32,410 nt of DNA from Pseudomonas protegens (lineage in GTDB: Bacteria > Pseudomonadota > Gammaproteobacteria > Pseudomonadales > Pseudomonadaceae). Shown here one piece after another: positions 18,692 through 26,929 of the stretch (position 1 is the stretch's first letter; every line of letters begins with the position of its first letter). Below the pieces are notes generated by a model. It saw nothing but the letters and a program-made list of their open reading frames with translations, was not told the DNA's origin and did no database searches. The DNA lies in NCBI RefSeq assembly GCF_003732485.1, contig NZ_MOAK01000088.1, forward strand, positions 22,373 to 54,782, written 5' to 3'. A program made the translations under genes and the position numbers.

Positions 18692-18955
18692 TCAGATCGC
18701 CGAGCCGCGATTGCTGCCCGGCTTGATGATCAGCAACCGATCCAGCTCGCGCCGCCTGGCGCGGGTGACGAACGCCAACGCGGCTTGCAGGTCCTGTTCG
18801 AACCGCGCAAAGGTCGCGCGATCGATGGCGTAGTGCTCCTCATAGTCCACCACGCCGAGGCTGACCGGAAAGGAGACGTAGTACTGTGCGGTGGACTCCT
18901 CGATGCCCATCGAGAACATTTCCTCGCGGTTGACCAACAGATCCTTGAACAGCAT
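18692..18955 (-). CDS. unrecognised 87-aa protein downstream of the Tsi6-like gene
   Basis: I do not recognise this protein. It is 87 aa, with no signal peptide or membrane segment, an acidic/aromatic centre ('YYVSFPVSLGVVDYEEHYAIDRATFARFEQDLQAALAFV') and a basic C-terminal stretch ('TRARRRELDRLLIIKPGSNRG'). It starts eight bases after the Tsi6-like stop, with GAGG at good spacing, so it is the last cistron of the chaperone-effector-immunity operon. It could be an extra immunity or accessory protein, or an orphan immunity gene left from a replaced toxin. Confidence 0.75.
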   Translation of the reverse strand: MLFKDLLVNREEMFSMGIEESTAQYYVSFPVSLGVVDYEEHYAIDRATFARFEQDLQAALAFVTRARRRELDRLLIIKPGSNRGSAI

Positions 18956-18963
18956 GGCGCGCC

Positions 18964-19248
18964 TCAGGGCAGATCGACCTTCAAGCCACGCCCGGTCTGC
19001 ACCGCCACGTAGTGCGCGTCTTTCAGCGCTCGGGCCAGCTCAGGGTCGGTTTCGTCGAACTCCTTCACGGCAATGGCGCCAATGCTGATCTGGTGCAGCG
19101 CGGAGCGGTCCAGGCTGCGGTCCAGCAGAACCGCGCGAACGTACTGCAGCTGTTTTTGCAGGACGTCGAAGACCTCGTAACCCGGCAGGACCAGGGCCCG
19201 CTTGGCCACCAGCGCCAGTGCGCGATCAATGTAGTCGATTGGTTTCAT
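18964..19248 (-). CDS. tsi6: Tsi6-like immunity protein
   Basis: The 94-aa protein has the same length as P. aeruginosa Tsi6 and appears highly similar to it from memory: 'PIDYIDRALALV', 'PGYEV', 'KQLQYVRAVLLDRSLDRSALH', 'IAVKEFDETDPELARALKDA' and 'TGRGLKVDLP'. Tsi6 binds the Tse6 toxin domain and blocks NAD(P)+ hydrolysis in the cytoplasm. It is all helical in appearance and has no signal peptide. Its ATG overlaps the effector stop (ATGA, 19245-19248), so toxin and immunity are translationally coupled. Confidence 0.92.
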   Translation of the reverse strand: MKPIDYIDRALALVAKRALVLPGYEVFDVLQKQLQYVRAVLLDRSLDRSALHQISIGAIAVKEFDETDPELARALKDAHYVAVQTGRGLKVDLP

Positions 19249-20537
19249 GGTCCACCAGGAGAGAGCGCGCCGAAGGCGCCTTTATCATTTGAGAACAACT
19301 GTTGCGCCCCGCCCTTGGCGGGATAGGACTGCCCCTTGACCGACCAGAAGTCGTTGGTCGGCGCAGCCGTGCTGCGCAGGACTTGCACCTTGCGGGTTGT
19401 TCCATAGGAATTGAGAACCTTGGGTTCAATGGTGTTGGCGGCGCGGTTGGTGCCCATGGGGTTGATCCCCAGCTCGGTCGGCTGCACTCGCGGGCTGAGA
19501 GTATACCAGTTGCCCTGGGGCGCCCCGGGGGACTGGTATTGCCACAGGTTCTTGCCAGGCGCCAGGGTCTCCACCCGCACCGGATGATTGAAATCCAGGC
19601 CGTTCATGTAGGACTGTGCGTCGACCTTGGAATAGCCCTGGGACTCGAAGAAGTTCGCCGCCACTTCACGGTTGCCACGGTAATTGATGTCGCCATGCAG
19701 GTCGCCGGAGCGGCCGAACTTCTGATTCAGGTAGGCACGCCGCGAGGTCAGCTCGGGCACCGCGGTCGCCGGTTTGCGCGCCGCCAGTTTCGGCCCCAGG
19801 CCCAGCAGGGCCATGCCGGCCACCCCTTGCAGCAGATCGCGATAGCCCGGCCCCAGGCGGTCGCCCAGATCCCCCAGCAGGGCCATGCCGCCATACACTG
19901 CGGCACCCACTGCCAGGGCACCGGCCAATGCCGCCACTCCCGCCATGGCCGCCACCACCAGCCCGGCGCCGAGCGCCGCCAGCCCCAGTGCTTCCAGCCC
20001 GGTGTGCATCCAGCCTTCGATATCCAGGACGAACGCCACCTGCACCGTGGGCCCGCCGATGAAGGTATTTTCACTGCCGGTCTTGATATGGGCGCCGCAG
20101 ACCATCTTGCTTTGCAGGCGCGCCGCCGGCTTGCCGTTGATGGTGACCTTGGCGCTGCCCTCGGCGATCAGTACCGGGAACGGCCAGATCGGGTGGTTCA
20201 GCGGCAAGCCGCTGCACGAGGACGAGTGATCCTGGCCCGCGCGCATGGCGTTGCGCAGGTTGATGCGGACATTGAAGCTGCCCTCCACCAGCACCCCCGT
20301 GCTGGGTTCAGGCAGGTTGAAAATGGTGCTCAAGCCCTTGGCGATCTGGAACATCGACAAGCCGCCCGCCGCGACGGAGCCTGCGATGATGGCGATCGCC
20401 ACCCCACCGGTGGCCACCGTCGCCGCCACTACTGCGGCGCCAATCAGGGCACCGACAACGGCCCCTGCGACCATCGCCGCCACGCCAAAACCGTGGGCGA
20501 TCTCATCCCCCAGGCGCGCTGCTGCCAACATATCCAT
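19245..20537 (-). CDS. tse6: Tse6-like prePAAR/PAAR effector, predicted NAD(P)+ glycohydrolase
   Basis: The 430-aa length equals that of P. aeruginosa Tse6. In order: a prePAAR motif (Ala6-Ala7-Arg8...Asp11...His15), a first hydrophobic region (about 16-59), a PAAR domain (about 78-168, with 'SAKVTINGKPAAR' and 'TFIGGPTVQVAF'), a second hydrophobic region (about 182-222) and a C-terminal toxin (about 265-430). Gln333 ('NLWQYQ') and Asp396 ('TNDFW') fall at the positions I recall as needed for Tse6 activity. Tse6 depletes NAD(P)+ in target cells after EF-Tu-assisted entry. Here the operon is Eag chaperone, effector, Tsi6-like. The Shine-Dalgarno before the ATG is weak. Enzyme activity is inferred. 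Confidence 0.92.
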   Translation of the reverse strand: MDMLAAARLGDEIAHGFGVAAMVAGAVVGALIGAAVVAATVATGGVAIAIIAGSVAAGGLSMFQIAKGLSTIFNLPEPSTGVLVEGSFNVRINLRNAMRAGQDHSSSCSGLPLNHPIWPFPVLIAEGSAKVTINGKPAARLQSKMVCGAHIKTGSENTFIGGPTVQVAFVLDIEGWMHTGLEALGLAALGAGLVVAAMAGVAALAGALAVGAAVYGGMALLGDLGDRLGPGYRDLLQGVAGMALLGLGPKLAARKPATAVPELTSRRAYLNQKFGRSGDLHGDINYRGNREVAANFFESQGYSKVDAQSYMNGLDFNHPVRVETLAPGKNLWQYQSPGAPQGNWYTLSPRVQPTELGINPMGTNRAANTIEPKVLNSYGTTRKVQVLRSTAAPTNDFWSVKGQSYPAKGGAQQLFSNDKGAFGALSPGGP

Positions 20538-20560
20538 GGTTCGTTACTCGGCCTGGAGGA

Positions 20561-20995
20561 TCAGACCACCGCTGGCTGGGGCTTGAGGCTTTGCATGGCC
20601 TGTTTCCAGGCGGGTTCGTGGTGCACCAGATCATTGACCGTGGTGGTCAGGGTGGTGATCAGCACCGCCGGCTTACGCTCGATGAACACTTGGCGCAGCA
20701 TCAGCTCGCGACCTTCGCGTTTCCAGCTGTAGTCCAGCAGGACCGAGGCGTGGCCGTGCATGTCGAAGTCCCAGCGCTTGATCAGGGTGAAGCCCGGCAG
20801 TTGCTGCTCGGCGCCGCTCAGTTGCCGGGCCACGTAATCGGCGAATGAAGCGTCGCCCTGGCTCGGGTCGCGGCTGATGACGAAGCTGGCTTCCTGGGCG
20901 CCGCCCACTGCCGGCAGCTTGAAGATATTGATGCTCTGGTCCTGCCAGGCATCGGGGATGTCGAGGTCGGCTTCTTGAATGCGGTAAGAGGACAA
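20561..20995 (-). CDS. eagT6: Eag-family chaperone EagT6-like (probable TTG start)
   Basis: DUF1795 chaperone that would shield the transmembrane segments of the Tse6-like effector and bind its prePAAR motif. Family features are 'YRIQEADLDIPDAWQDQSINIF', 'EASFVISRDPSQGDASFADYVARQL', and C-terminal strands with 'SWKREGRELMLRQVFIERKPAVLITT'. I place the start at TTG 20995 (144 aa): the family sequence begins directly there, and GGAA lies about ten bases upstream. An in-frame ATG at 21094 would add 33 residues that look non-family. The effector begins 23 bp downstream. Confidence 0.88.
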   Translation of the reverse strand: MSSYRIQEADLDIPDAWQDQSINIFKLPAVGGAQEASFVISRDPSQGDASFADYVARQLSGAEQQLPGFTLIKRWDFDMHGHASVLLDYSWKREGRELMLRQVFIERKPAVLITTLTTTVNDLVHHEPAWKQAMQSLKPQPAVV

Positions 20996-21124
20996 GAGGT
21001 TCGCGTTCCATGCTGAGGGGGTCGGACAGCGGCGGATTTTCAAGCAATGACCGGCAACAATCAAGGAACCCGTTGGCAACTTTGAACAAACCAATCCAGC
21101 CCGGCAAAGGCACCCGGATCAGGC

Positions 21125-21496
21125 TCAGCGTGCTTGCAGACAGGAGGCGTAAGCCTGGGCAAAGCGCCGGTCGAACTTGAGGGCCTGGGGCTCCTCGGGA
21201 TCGATGCTGACATTCCACAGCGCTTGCTGCGGCACGTCGTAGCGAACCCAGCCAATGATCCCGCTGCCGGAGGTTTCGTAGAACAGCTGCAGGCTCAGTT
21301 CATCGCCATCATCCCGGTCGATCAGCAGCTTGAGCCGCTCCGGGGTGGTGAAATCGCGGTAGGGAAAGTCACTGCTCCTGACCATTTCGGTGAGGTAGCC
21401 GTAGCAGCCTTGACCCGGGTTGGCCTCATCGGCCAGGACCGGCAGGGTGAAAGCAGTGATCAGCAGGCTCAGGCCCGCCCGCTTCAAGTACCGCAT
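21125..21496 (-). CDS. small exported protein of unknown function
   Basis: I do not recognise this 123-aa protein. It has a clear Sec signal peptide: Arg/Lys at the start, hydrophobic 'AGLSLLITAFTLPVLA', and cleavage before 'DEANPG'. The mature part is about 100 residues with two cysteines (one early in 'GQGCYGYL', one near the C-terminus in 'ASCLQAR'), consistent with a disulfide in the periplasm. Its start overlaps the preceding gene by 13 bases, so the two are probably co-translated. It lies upstream of the Tse6-like module on the same strand; whether it belongs to it is unknown. Confidence 0.78.
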   Translation of the reverse strand: MRYLKRAGLSLLITAFTLPVLADEANPGQGCYGYLTEMVRSSDFPYRDFTTPERLKLLIDRDDGDELSLQLFYETSGSGIIGWVRYDVPQQALWNVSIDPEEPQALKFDRRFAQAYASCLQAR

Positions 21497-22008
21497 GATT
21501 GCCCCTTGAGGGTCAGGGTTTCGACCTGATCGTTCATCTCGATCTGCGCCAGCACCTGGCGGTCGTGGGACTCCTGGTATTCGCTGAAGTTGTTGCGCTT
21601 GAGGATGTTCAGGGTAACGCGGATATGGGCGCCGGCATTCTGGTACTCGCTGCGCTCGGGCCCCTGGGCGCCACCGGTGAGTTCCACCAGTTGTCCGCCG
21701 GTCTTGAGGTAGAGAAACCGCTCATCCACTTCCACCAGCAGGCGCGGCGCCTTGGGCGCCACGCTGTAGTCCTCGCCGGCCAGGGAGTAGCCGCAGAGCC
21801 AGACGCCGGCGCTGTCGTATTTCTGACTGTGGAACCAGTTGAGGGCCTCGCGATAGCCGATCTGGGCCAGTCGCGAGTCGCTGCCGGCCGAGGCCGATGA
21901 CAGGCCAAGGAAGAAGATGCAGCCCACTAGCATGGCGGCGACATCGGGGCGCCCCAGGTAGCGCAACGCGGCCACCCCTGCTGGGGGTTTGTCAGTGGTG
22001 CGGGTCAT
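21484..22008 (-). CDS. exported protein of unknown function
   Basis: I do not recognise this protein. From the ATG at 22008 it is 174 aa; an in-frame ATG at 22110 would add 34 Arg-rich residues reading through the hup terminator side and seems less likely. A hydrophobic segment 'VAAMLVGCIFFLGLSSASA' ends in an Ala-x-Ala site, suggesting a signal peptide with a long N-region. The mature part has 'YREALNWFHSQKYDSAGVWLCGYS' and two cysteines, one close to the C-terminus. AAGG is spaced six to eight bases before the ATG. It is the first gene of the leftward run and overlaps the next exported-protein gene. Confidence 0.72.
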   Translation of the reverse strand: MTRTTDKPPAGVAALRYLGRPDVAAMLVGCIFFLGLSSASAGSDSRLAQIGYREALNWFHSQKYDSAGVWLCGYSLAGEDYSVAPKAPRLLVEVDERFLYLKTGGQLVELTGGAQGPERSEYQNAGAHIRVTLNILKRNNFSEYQESHDRQVLAQIEMNDQVETLTLKGQSCGT

Positions 22009-22096
22009 CCTTGGCCTTAGATCACGAATCGGACAATCGCGCATCCTAGCCACGCCACTACGGCTTCGCAAGCTGATCGGCGAGCAATCTGCGGGC

Positions 22097-22135
22097 AAAA
22101 AAATAGGCACCCGATGCGTTCGGCGTGCCTATTTT
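22097..22135 (-). terminator. rho-independent terminator of hup
   Basis: AAAATAGGCAC (22100-22110) pairs with GTGCCTATTTT (22125-22135), and CCG/CGG adds three more pairs inside. Read leftward, the stem is followed by a run of seven T. It lies 38 bases after the hup stop and separates hup from the exported-protein genes. Confidence 0.93.
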
Positions 22136-22173
22136 CCCCTGCGGGCTCCCGCTGCCGGGAGCTCGCTCAATGC

Positions 22174-22449
22174 TTATGGGTTGACGCTGTCTTTCAGCGA
22201 CTTGCCCGGTTTGAATGCCACGGTGTTGCTGGCCTTGATCTTCACCGGCTCGCCGGTTTGCGGGTTCTTGCCGGTGCGGGCGCCACGGTGACGTTGCAGG
22301 AAAGTACCAAAACCGACCAGGGTGACGCTGTCTTTGCGGTGCAGAGCCCCGGTGATTTCTTCAAGAATGGCGTTGAGCACGCGATTGGCCTGCTCTTTGG
22401 TCAGGTCCGCTTTTTCAGCAATGGCTGCGGCGAGTTCTGGTTTACGCAT
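22174..22449 (-). CDS. hupA: HU-family nucleoid DNA-binding protein
   Basis: HU bends and compacts DNA and supports replication and transcription control. The 91-aa protein has the full HU fold: N-terminal helices 'MRKPELAAAIAEKADLTKEQANRVLNAILEEI', 'VTLVGFGTFLQRHRGARTGKNPQTGEPVKI' (beta-arm with the conserved Arg and Pro), and 'VAFKPGKSLKDSV' at the end. GAGG is nine bases before the ATG. It sits next to the rubredoxin reductase gene as in other pseudomonads and has its own terminator. Pseudomonads carry several HU genes, so the exact symbol is uncertain. Confidence 0.94.
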   Translation of the reverse strand: MRKPELAAAIAEKADLTKEQANRVLNAILEEITGALHRKDSVTLVGFGTFLQRHRGARTGKNPQTGEPVKIKASNTVAFKPGKSLKDSVNP

Positions 22450-22638
22450 AGTGTGAAGCCTCTTTGACGGTTTTTTGTTGTTATGTCCGTGCTGTTCACG
22501 GGAACAGCGCCCAAGGCGCCGCAGGCTCTACGCTGCGGCAGACGGGTGTGAGGATGGCACGCGCTTGAGAGTGGCGCCAGTCTTGCCGCGACCTTTGTGG
22601 GGGCAAAAACCCGGTTATTCCGACAGAACGACCGGTAT

Positions 22639-23787
22639 TTAAGCCAGCAGGGCCGGGAGTTCCTTGTTCAGGGCCAGTTTTTCCATCACCGCCGCCCCGG
22701 TCAGGGCGTAACCCAGAAGCTGGCCGCTGGCATCGCGGCACAGCACCTTGATGTCGGCGCCCTGCCCTTCGGCGGTCCAGACACCTTCGGCGCCCCGTGG
22801 CGGTGGCGATACCACCAGGGGGCAGACCGGCGTCTTCACCGTGATCGGCATCGGCCCGTAGTTGACCGCCGTGGGCTTGCCGGCCAGGGTTTGCGCCAGG
22901 GCCCGGGCGCAGTTCATCAACGGCATCACGTACAGCAGGTTGAGGCCATCGACCTCAGCGCAATCGCCCAGGGCATAGATATTGGCGTGGGAGGTTTTCA
23001 GCTCGCGGTCCACCACCACGCCACGATTGACCACCAGCCCCGCAGCGGCGGCCAGGTCGATACGCGGACGCAGGCCAATGGCCGAGACCACCAGATCGCA
23101 AGCGATCACCTGGCCATCGGACAGATGGGCTTCCAGGCCGTCGGCGCTGCGTTGCAGGCGGTTGAGCACCGGCCCCAGGTGGAATCGCGCGCCCAGGCTT
23201 TCCAGTCCGGCCTGGACCGCCGCCGCAGCAGCCGGGTGCAGCAGGGTCGGCATCACCTGTTCGCACGGGGCCACCAGGTCCACGCTGTAGCCGCCAAGGA
23301 TCAGGTCGTTGGCAAACTCGCAGCCAATCAGCCCAGCGCCCAGCAACAGCACCCGACGCTTGCCCGCCGCGGCGCTACGAAAGCGTGCGTAGTCTTCCAG
23401 GTCGTTGATGGGGAAAATCAGTTCGGATGCGTCGCCCTGCACCGGCACCCGCACGGTTTCCGCGCCCCAGGCCAGGATCAGGTCGCGATAGGCCACCGCC
23501 TCTTCACCAATCCACAGGCGCTTGTGGCCAGGATCGATGCCGCTGATACGGGTGTGGGTGCGAACCTCGGCCTTGAGCTGCTCGGCCATGGCGCCGGGCT
23601 CGGCCATGCTCAGGCCGTCAGCGTCCTTGTTCTTGCCAAAACCGGTGGACAGCATCGGCTTGGAGTAGGAGCGGCCGTCATCGGCAGTGATCAGCAACAA
23701 CGGCGTTTCTCCGTCGAGCTTGCGAAATTCCCGGGCCAGGTTGTAACCCGCCAGGCCTGTTCCCACGATCACTACCGGTGCGCTCAT
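22639..23787 (-). CDS. rubB: rubredoxin-NAD(+) reductase
   Basis: FAD-dependent reductase that moves electrons from NADH to rubredoxin in the cytoplasm. The 382-aa protein has an N-terminal FAD-binding Rossmann motif ('[19 protein letters not shown]', residues 5-23), a central NAD(P)-binding motif ('[17 protein letters not shown]'), the 'SAIGLRPR' block and the C-terminal FAD motif '[13 protein letters not shown]'. The length is standard. It lies 42 bp downstream of the rubredoxin gene on the same strand, so the electron-transfer pair forms an operon. Substrate oxidases (alkane hydroxylase or oxidative stress systems) are not in the window. Confidence 0.94.
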   Translation of the reverse strand: MSAPVVIVGTGLAGYNLAREFRKLDGETPLLLITADDGRSYSKPMLSTGFGKNKDADGLSMAEPGAMAEQLKAEVRTHTRISGIDPGHKRLWIGEEAVAYRDLILAWGAETVRVPVQGDASELIFPINDLEDYARFRSAAAGKRRVLLLGAGLIGCEFANDLILGGYSVDLVAPCEQVMPTLLHPAAAAAVQAGLESLGARFHLGPVLNRLQRSADGLEAHLSDGQVIACDLVVSAIGLRPRIDLAAAAGLVVNRGVVVDRELKTSHANIYALGDCAEVDGLNLLYVMPLMNCARALAQTLAGKPTAVNYGPMPITVKTPVCPLVVSPPPRGAEGVWTAEGQGADIKVLCRDASGQLLGYALTGAAVMEKLALNKELPALLA

Positions 23788-23829
23788 TCCCTGCTCCTTG
23801 TTATTGGTCGTTCAATCCACAGAATTCGA

Positions 23830-23997
23830 TCAAGCGATCTCGATCATTTCGAAATCCATCTTGCCCACGCCGCAGTCCGGGCAGAGCCAGTCTTCGGGCA
23901 CATCTTCCCAACGGGTACCCGGCAAAATACCGTCGTCCGGCCAGCCTTCCGCTTCGTTATAAATCAGGCCGCAGACCACACATTGCCACTTTTTCAT
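23830..23997 (-). CDS. rubA: rubredoxin
   Basis: A 55-aa gene. The protein reads '[19 protein letters not shown]' at the start and has the two rubredoxin iron ligands pairs: Cys6-x-x-Cys9-Gly-Leu near the N-terminus and Cys-Pro-x-Cys-Gly ('[10 protein letters not shown]') in the second half, with '[18 protein letters not shown]' between them. It binds one Fe(Cys)4 centre and carries single electrons from the reductase encoded just downstream. P. aeruginosa has two rubredoxin genes at this place from memory; only one is present here. Confidence 0.96.
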   Translation of the reverse strand: MKKWQCVVCGLIYNEAEGWPDDGILPGTRWEDVPEDWLCPDCGVGKMDFEMIEIA

Positions 23998-24199
23998 TGA
24001 TGCATTTCCTCGGGAATTCAGGCTCGGTCGATGGATCGACTCTAAAGGCCACGCTGATCAGCGTCCGGCACTGGGGTTTTTTACTGATCACTACCGGCAG
24101 ATGCAAGCACGTTCGTGCTGCCAGGCGTCCTGGATCAATCAAAACCGGCGGTTGCCATGCTAAGCTCGCCGCCTCATTTGCTGCCAATACTGACCCACT

Positions 24200-24763
24200 G
24201 TGCCGCACTCAATGTCCCCCGCACCGGCCCCGACCTGGGTGGTGCAAAGCCGTCTGTCCCCCTTCCCCGGCGCAGCCGTTACCAACTGGCTGTTCGATGA
24301 AGGGTCGCTGACCCGGCGCCTGACCCGACTCTCCCACAACGGCTTCAGCGTCACGCCGCTGGTGGAAGAATGGCAAACCCTGCGCAACGACGAATGCGCC
24401 GCCCTGGACCTGCCCGAACACAGCCAGGGCTGGGTTCGCGAGGTGTACCTGCGGGGCCACGGCGAAGCCTGGGTGTTCGCCCGCAGTGTGGCCGCCCGCA
24501 GCGCCTTGCAGGAGGGCGGGTTGAACATTGACGAACTGGGCAGCCGCTCCCTCGGGGAACTGCTGTTCTGCGACGAAGCCTTTACCCGCCGGCCCATCGA
24601 AGTCTGCCGCTATCCGCAAGCCTGGCTGCCCACTGCAGTGGCCACCGAGGGGCTCTGGGGCCGGCGTTCGCGTTTCGATCGCGGCCCTTTGAGCCTGCTG
24701 GTCGCCGAGGTCTTCCTGCCCAGCCTGTGGCGCGCCATCGAAGCCCAACCGGAGGCCTGCTGA
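24200..24763 (+). CDS. ubiC: chorismate lyase
   Basis: UbiC converts chorismate to 4-hydroxybenzoate and pyruvate, the first committed step of ubiquinone synthesis. The 187-aa protein has '[16 protein letters not shown]' near residues 30-45, 'WVREVYLRG' (the Arg of the active site) and 'SRSLGELLF' (the active-site Glu). The start is uncertain: GTG 24200 and ATG 24212 are both in frame and neither has a good Shine-Dalgarno; the GTG gives the 'MPHS' start I associate with pseudomonad UbiC. Its stop overlaps the ubiA ATG. Confidence 0.94.
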   Translation: MPHSMSPAPAPTWVVQSRLSPFPGAAVTNWLFDEGSLTRRLTRLSHNGFSVTPLVEEWQTLRNDECAALDLPEHSQGWVREVYLRGHGEAWVFARSVAARSALQEGGLNIDELGSRSLGELLFCDEAFTRRPIEVCRYPQAWLPTAVATEGLWGRRSRFDRGPLSLLVAEVFLPSLWRAIEAQPEAC

Positions 24764-25653
24764 TGTACCTGAGCCTGCTCAAATCCCTCAATCGCCTGCA
24801 TCCACGAGCCTGGGACTTCCTGCAACTGACCCGCATGGACAAGCCCATCGGCATCTACCTGCTGTTGTGGCCGACCCTGGTTGCCCTGTGGATCGCCGCC
24901 GAGGGCAAGCCGTCCCTCAGCCATGTGCTGATTTTCACCTTCGGCGTGATCCTGACCCGGGCCGGCGGCTGCGCCATCAACGACTTCGCCGACCGCAAGG
25001 TCGACGGCCAGGTCAAGCGCACCGACCAGCGGCCCCTGGCCACCGGCAAGGTCAGCGCCAAGGAAGCCCTGGCACTGTTCGCGCTCCTCATGGGCGCCGC
25101 CTTCCTGCTGGTGCTGTGCACCAACGCCACCACGGTCTGGCTGTCGTTCGGCGCCCTGGCCCTGGCGGCCTGCTACCCCTTCATGAAGCGCTACACCTAT
25201 TACCCGCAGGTGGTCCTGGGAGCAGCCTACTCCTGGGGCATTCTGATGACCTTCACTGCGCAGAACGGCGAACTGCCGGCCAGTGCGTGGCTGCTGTACA
25301 TCGCCAATCTGCTGTGGACCGTGGGTTACGACACCTACTACGCCATGACCGACCGCGACGATGACCTGAAAATCGGGGTCAAGTCGACGGCGATCCTGTT
25401 CGGCGATGCCGACCGGGTGATCATTCTCACCCTGCAGGGCTTGTCATTGGGCTGCCTGCTGCTGGCAGGCGCGCGCTTCCATCTGGGGGGCTGGTTCCAC
25501 CTGGGGCTGCTGGTGGCGGCGGCGTGTTTTGCCTGGGAGTTCTGGTACACCCGGGATCGCGACCGGATGAAGTGTTTCAAGGCCTTCCTGCACAACCACT
25601 GGGCGGGCATGGCGATCTTTATCGGCGTGGTCCTGGATTACGCGTTGCGCTGA
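24763..25653 (+). CDS. ubiA: 4-hydroxybenzoate octaprenyltransferase
   Basis: UbiA joins a polyprenyl chain to 4-hydroxybenzoate in the inner membrane. The 296-aa protein has about eight to nine membrane helices and both Asp-rich prenyl-diphosphate/Mg binding motifs: '[12 protein letters not shown]' (NDxxDxxxD) followed by 'KRTDQRPL', and '[22 protein letters not shown]' (DxxxD). The ATG overlaps the ubiC stop (TGATG), so both enzymes are co-translated. Positions upstream of 24763 in the same frame belong to ubiC. Confidence 0.97.
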   Translation: MYLSLLKSLNRLHPRAWDFLQLTRMDKPIGIYLLLWPTLVALWIAAEGKPSLSHVLIFTFGVILTRAGGCAINDFADRKVDGQVKRTDQRPLATGKVSAKEALALFALLMGAAFLLVLCTNATTVWLSFGALALAACYPFMKRYTYYPQVVLGAAYSWGILMTFTAQNGELPASAWLLYIANLLWTVGYDTYYAMTDRDDDLKIGVKSTAILFGDADRVIILTLQGLSLGCLLLAGARFHLGGWFHLGLLVAAACFAWEFWYTRDRDRMKCFKAFLHNHWAGMAIFIGVVLDYALR

Positions 25654-25667
25654 AATCCCCATAACGC

Positions 25668-25695
25668 CGTAGCCGCTAAGCTCTTAGCGGCTACG
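25668..25695. terminator. hairpin between convergent ubiA and the secreted-repeat gene
   Basis: CGTAGCCGCTAA (25668-25679) pairs perfectly with TTAGCGGCTACG (25684-25695) around a four-base loop. It lies in the 51-bp gap between two convergent genes, so it can serve both strands. No long T-run is present on either side. Confidence 0.75.
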
Positions 25696-25704
25696 CGCTG
25701 CCGG

Positions 25705-26088
25705 CTAATCGGACTTGGCGACCTTCCAGGCGCCGTCCATCTTGCCTTCACCGGTCATGTCGCCGGGCTTCTTGTCCATCACAAAGCTGTACAACGGCTT
25801 GCCGTCGTAGGCCCACTGCGCCTTGCCGTCATCACGCTTGACCACCGTCCACTTGCCCATGTCCTTGTCGCTGCCCTCGGCCATCAGCGGCGGCCAGTTG
25901 GCGGCGCATTTGTCATTGCACATGGATTTTCCGCCTGCATCCTTGGCAAAGGTGTAGAGGGTCATGCCCTGGAGATTGACCAGCACGCCATCCTTGCTCG
26001 TCGCCGGGTCGGCGGCCATGGCAAATGTCGGCAGGGCCAGGACAGCGCCCACCAGCAGGACTTTCAACGATTGCTTGAACAGAGTCAT
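25705..26088 (-). CDS. small secreted protein with COG4315/Lipoprotein_15-type repeats
   Basis: The 127-aa protein has a Sec signal peptide ('LKVLLVGAVLALPTFAMAA') with no lipobox Cys. The mature part contains two copies of the secreted repeat of unknown function: 'GVLVNLQGMTLYTFAKDAGGKSMCNDKCAANWPPLMA' and 'KAQWAYDGKPLYSFVMDKKPGD'. Cys pair 'CNDKC' and Trp-Pro-Pro are characteristic. Molecular function is not known for the family. It is divergent from phoB, and the PHO box lies in the shared 151-bp gap, so control by phosphate is possible. Confidence 0.9.
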   Translation of the reverse strand: MTLFKQSLKVLLVGAVLALPTFAMAADPATSKDGVLVNLQGMTLYTFAKDAGGKSMCNDKCAANWPPLMAEGSDKDMGKWTVVKRDDGKAQWAYDGKPLYSFVMDKKPGDMTGEGKMDGAWKVAKSD

Positions 26089-26169
26089 GGAAACCTTCTT
26101 TTGTGGTTGTCAGGAATCGGACCCAAAGCTTAGTCGACGAAGCTGCACCGCGCCCCGCGACCTGAAATA

Positions 26170-26187
26170 CTGTCACACGACTGCAAT
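26170..26187 (+). promoter_or_regulatory. PHO box upstream of phoB
   Basis: CTGTCAC-ACGA-CTGCAAT is two 7-bp direct half-sites separated by 4 bp, close to the PHO box consensus (CTGTCAT repeated). A -10-like TTATCT follows at 26195-26200, the spacing expected when PhoB replaces a -35. It would give autoactivation of phoBR under phosphate limitation and might also act on the divergent secreted-repeat gene. Confidence 0.78.
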
Positions 26188-26239
26188 AATTCCGTTATCT
26201 AATGCGGCGCAAGACAGTTAAATGACAAGAGGTTCCAGC

Positions 26240-26929
26240 ATGGTTGGCAGAAGCATTCTGATCGTTGACGACGAAGCGCCGATTCGCGAAATGATCGCCG
26301 TTGCGTTGGAAATGGCCGGCTATGACTGCATGGAGGCAGAGAACTCTCAGCAGGCCCATGCCATCATCGTCGACCGCAAGCCGGACCTGATCCTGCTGGA
26401 CTGGATGCTCCCCGGCACCTCCGGCATCGAGTTGGCCCGACGCCTCAAGCGCGACGAGCTGACCGGGGACATCCCGATCATCATGCTCACCGCCAAGGGT
26501 GAAGAGGACAACAAGATCCAGGGCCTGGAAGTCGGCGCCGACGACTACATCACCAAGCCGTTTTCGCCCCGCGAACTGGTCGCCCGCCTCAAGGCCGTGC
26601 TGCGCCGCGCCGGCCCTACCGACGGCGAAGCACCGATCGAAGTCGGCGGCCTGCTGCTGGACCCCATCAGCCACCGGGTGACCATCGACGGCAAGCCGGC
26701 GGAAATGGGCCCAACCGAATACCGCCTGCTGCAGTTTTTCATGACCCACCAGGAGCGTGCCTACACCCGTGGTCAGCTGCTGGATCAGGTCTGGGGCGGC
26801 AATGTCTACGTCGAGGAACGCACCGTGGACGTGCACATCCGGCGGTTGCGCAAAGCCCTGGGTGACGCCTACGAGAATCTGGTACAAACCGTGCGCGGCA
26901 CCGGCTATCGTTTTTCCACAAAGGCCTGA
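26240..26929 (+). CDS. phoB: phosphate response regulator PhoB
   Basis: OmpR-family regulator that binds PHO boxes when phosphorylated by PhoR. The 229-aa protein has a receiver domain with acidic pair Asp10-Asp11, phospho-acceptor Asp54 ('ILLDWMLPG'), Thr84 and Lys106 ('DDYITKPF'), and a C-terminal winged helix ('[10 protein letters not shown]', '[31 protein letters not shown]', 'VRGTGYRFS'). The start is ATG 26240, giving '[12 protein letters not shown]'; AGAGG lies seven to eight bases upstream. An earlier in-frame ATG at 26222 would add six residues. Confidence 0.97.
   Translation: MVGRSILIVDDEAPIREMIAVALEMAGYDCMEAENSQQAHAIIVDRKPDLILLDWMLPGTSGIELARRLKRDELTGDIPIIMLTAKGEEDNKIQGLEVGADDYITKPFSPRELVARLKAVLRRAGPTDGEAPIEVGGLLLDPISHRVTIDGKPAEMGPTEYRLLQFFMTHQERAYTRGQLLDQVWGGNVYVEERTVDVHIRRLRKALGDAYENLVQTVRGTGYRFSTKA

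Noticed and set aside
22597..24000. 467-aa rightward open frame over the rubredoxin genes
   Set aside because: It is antisense to rubB and rubA, both of which have complete motif sets.
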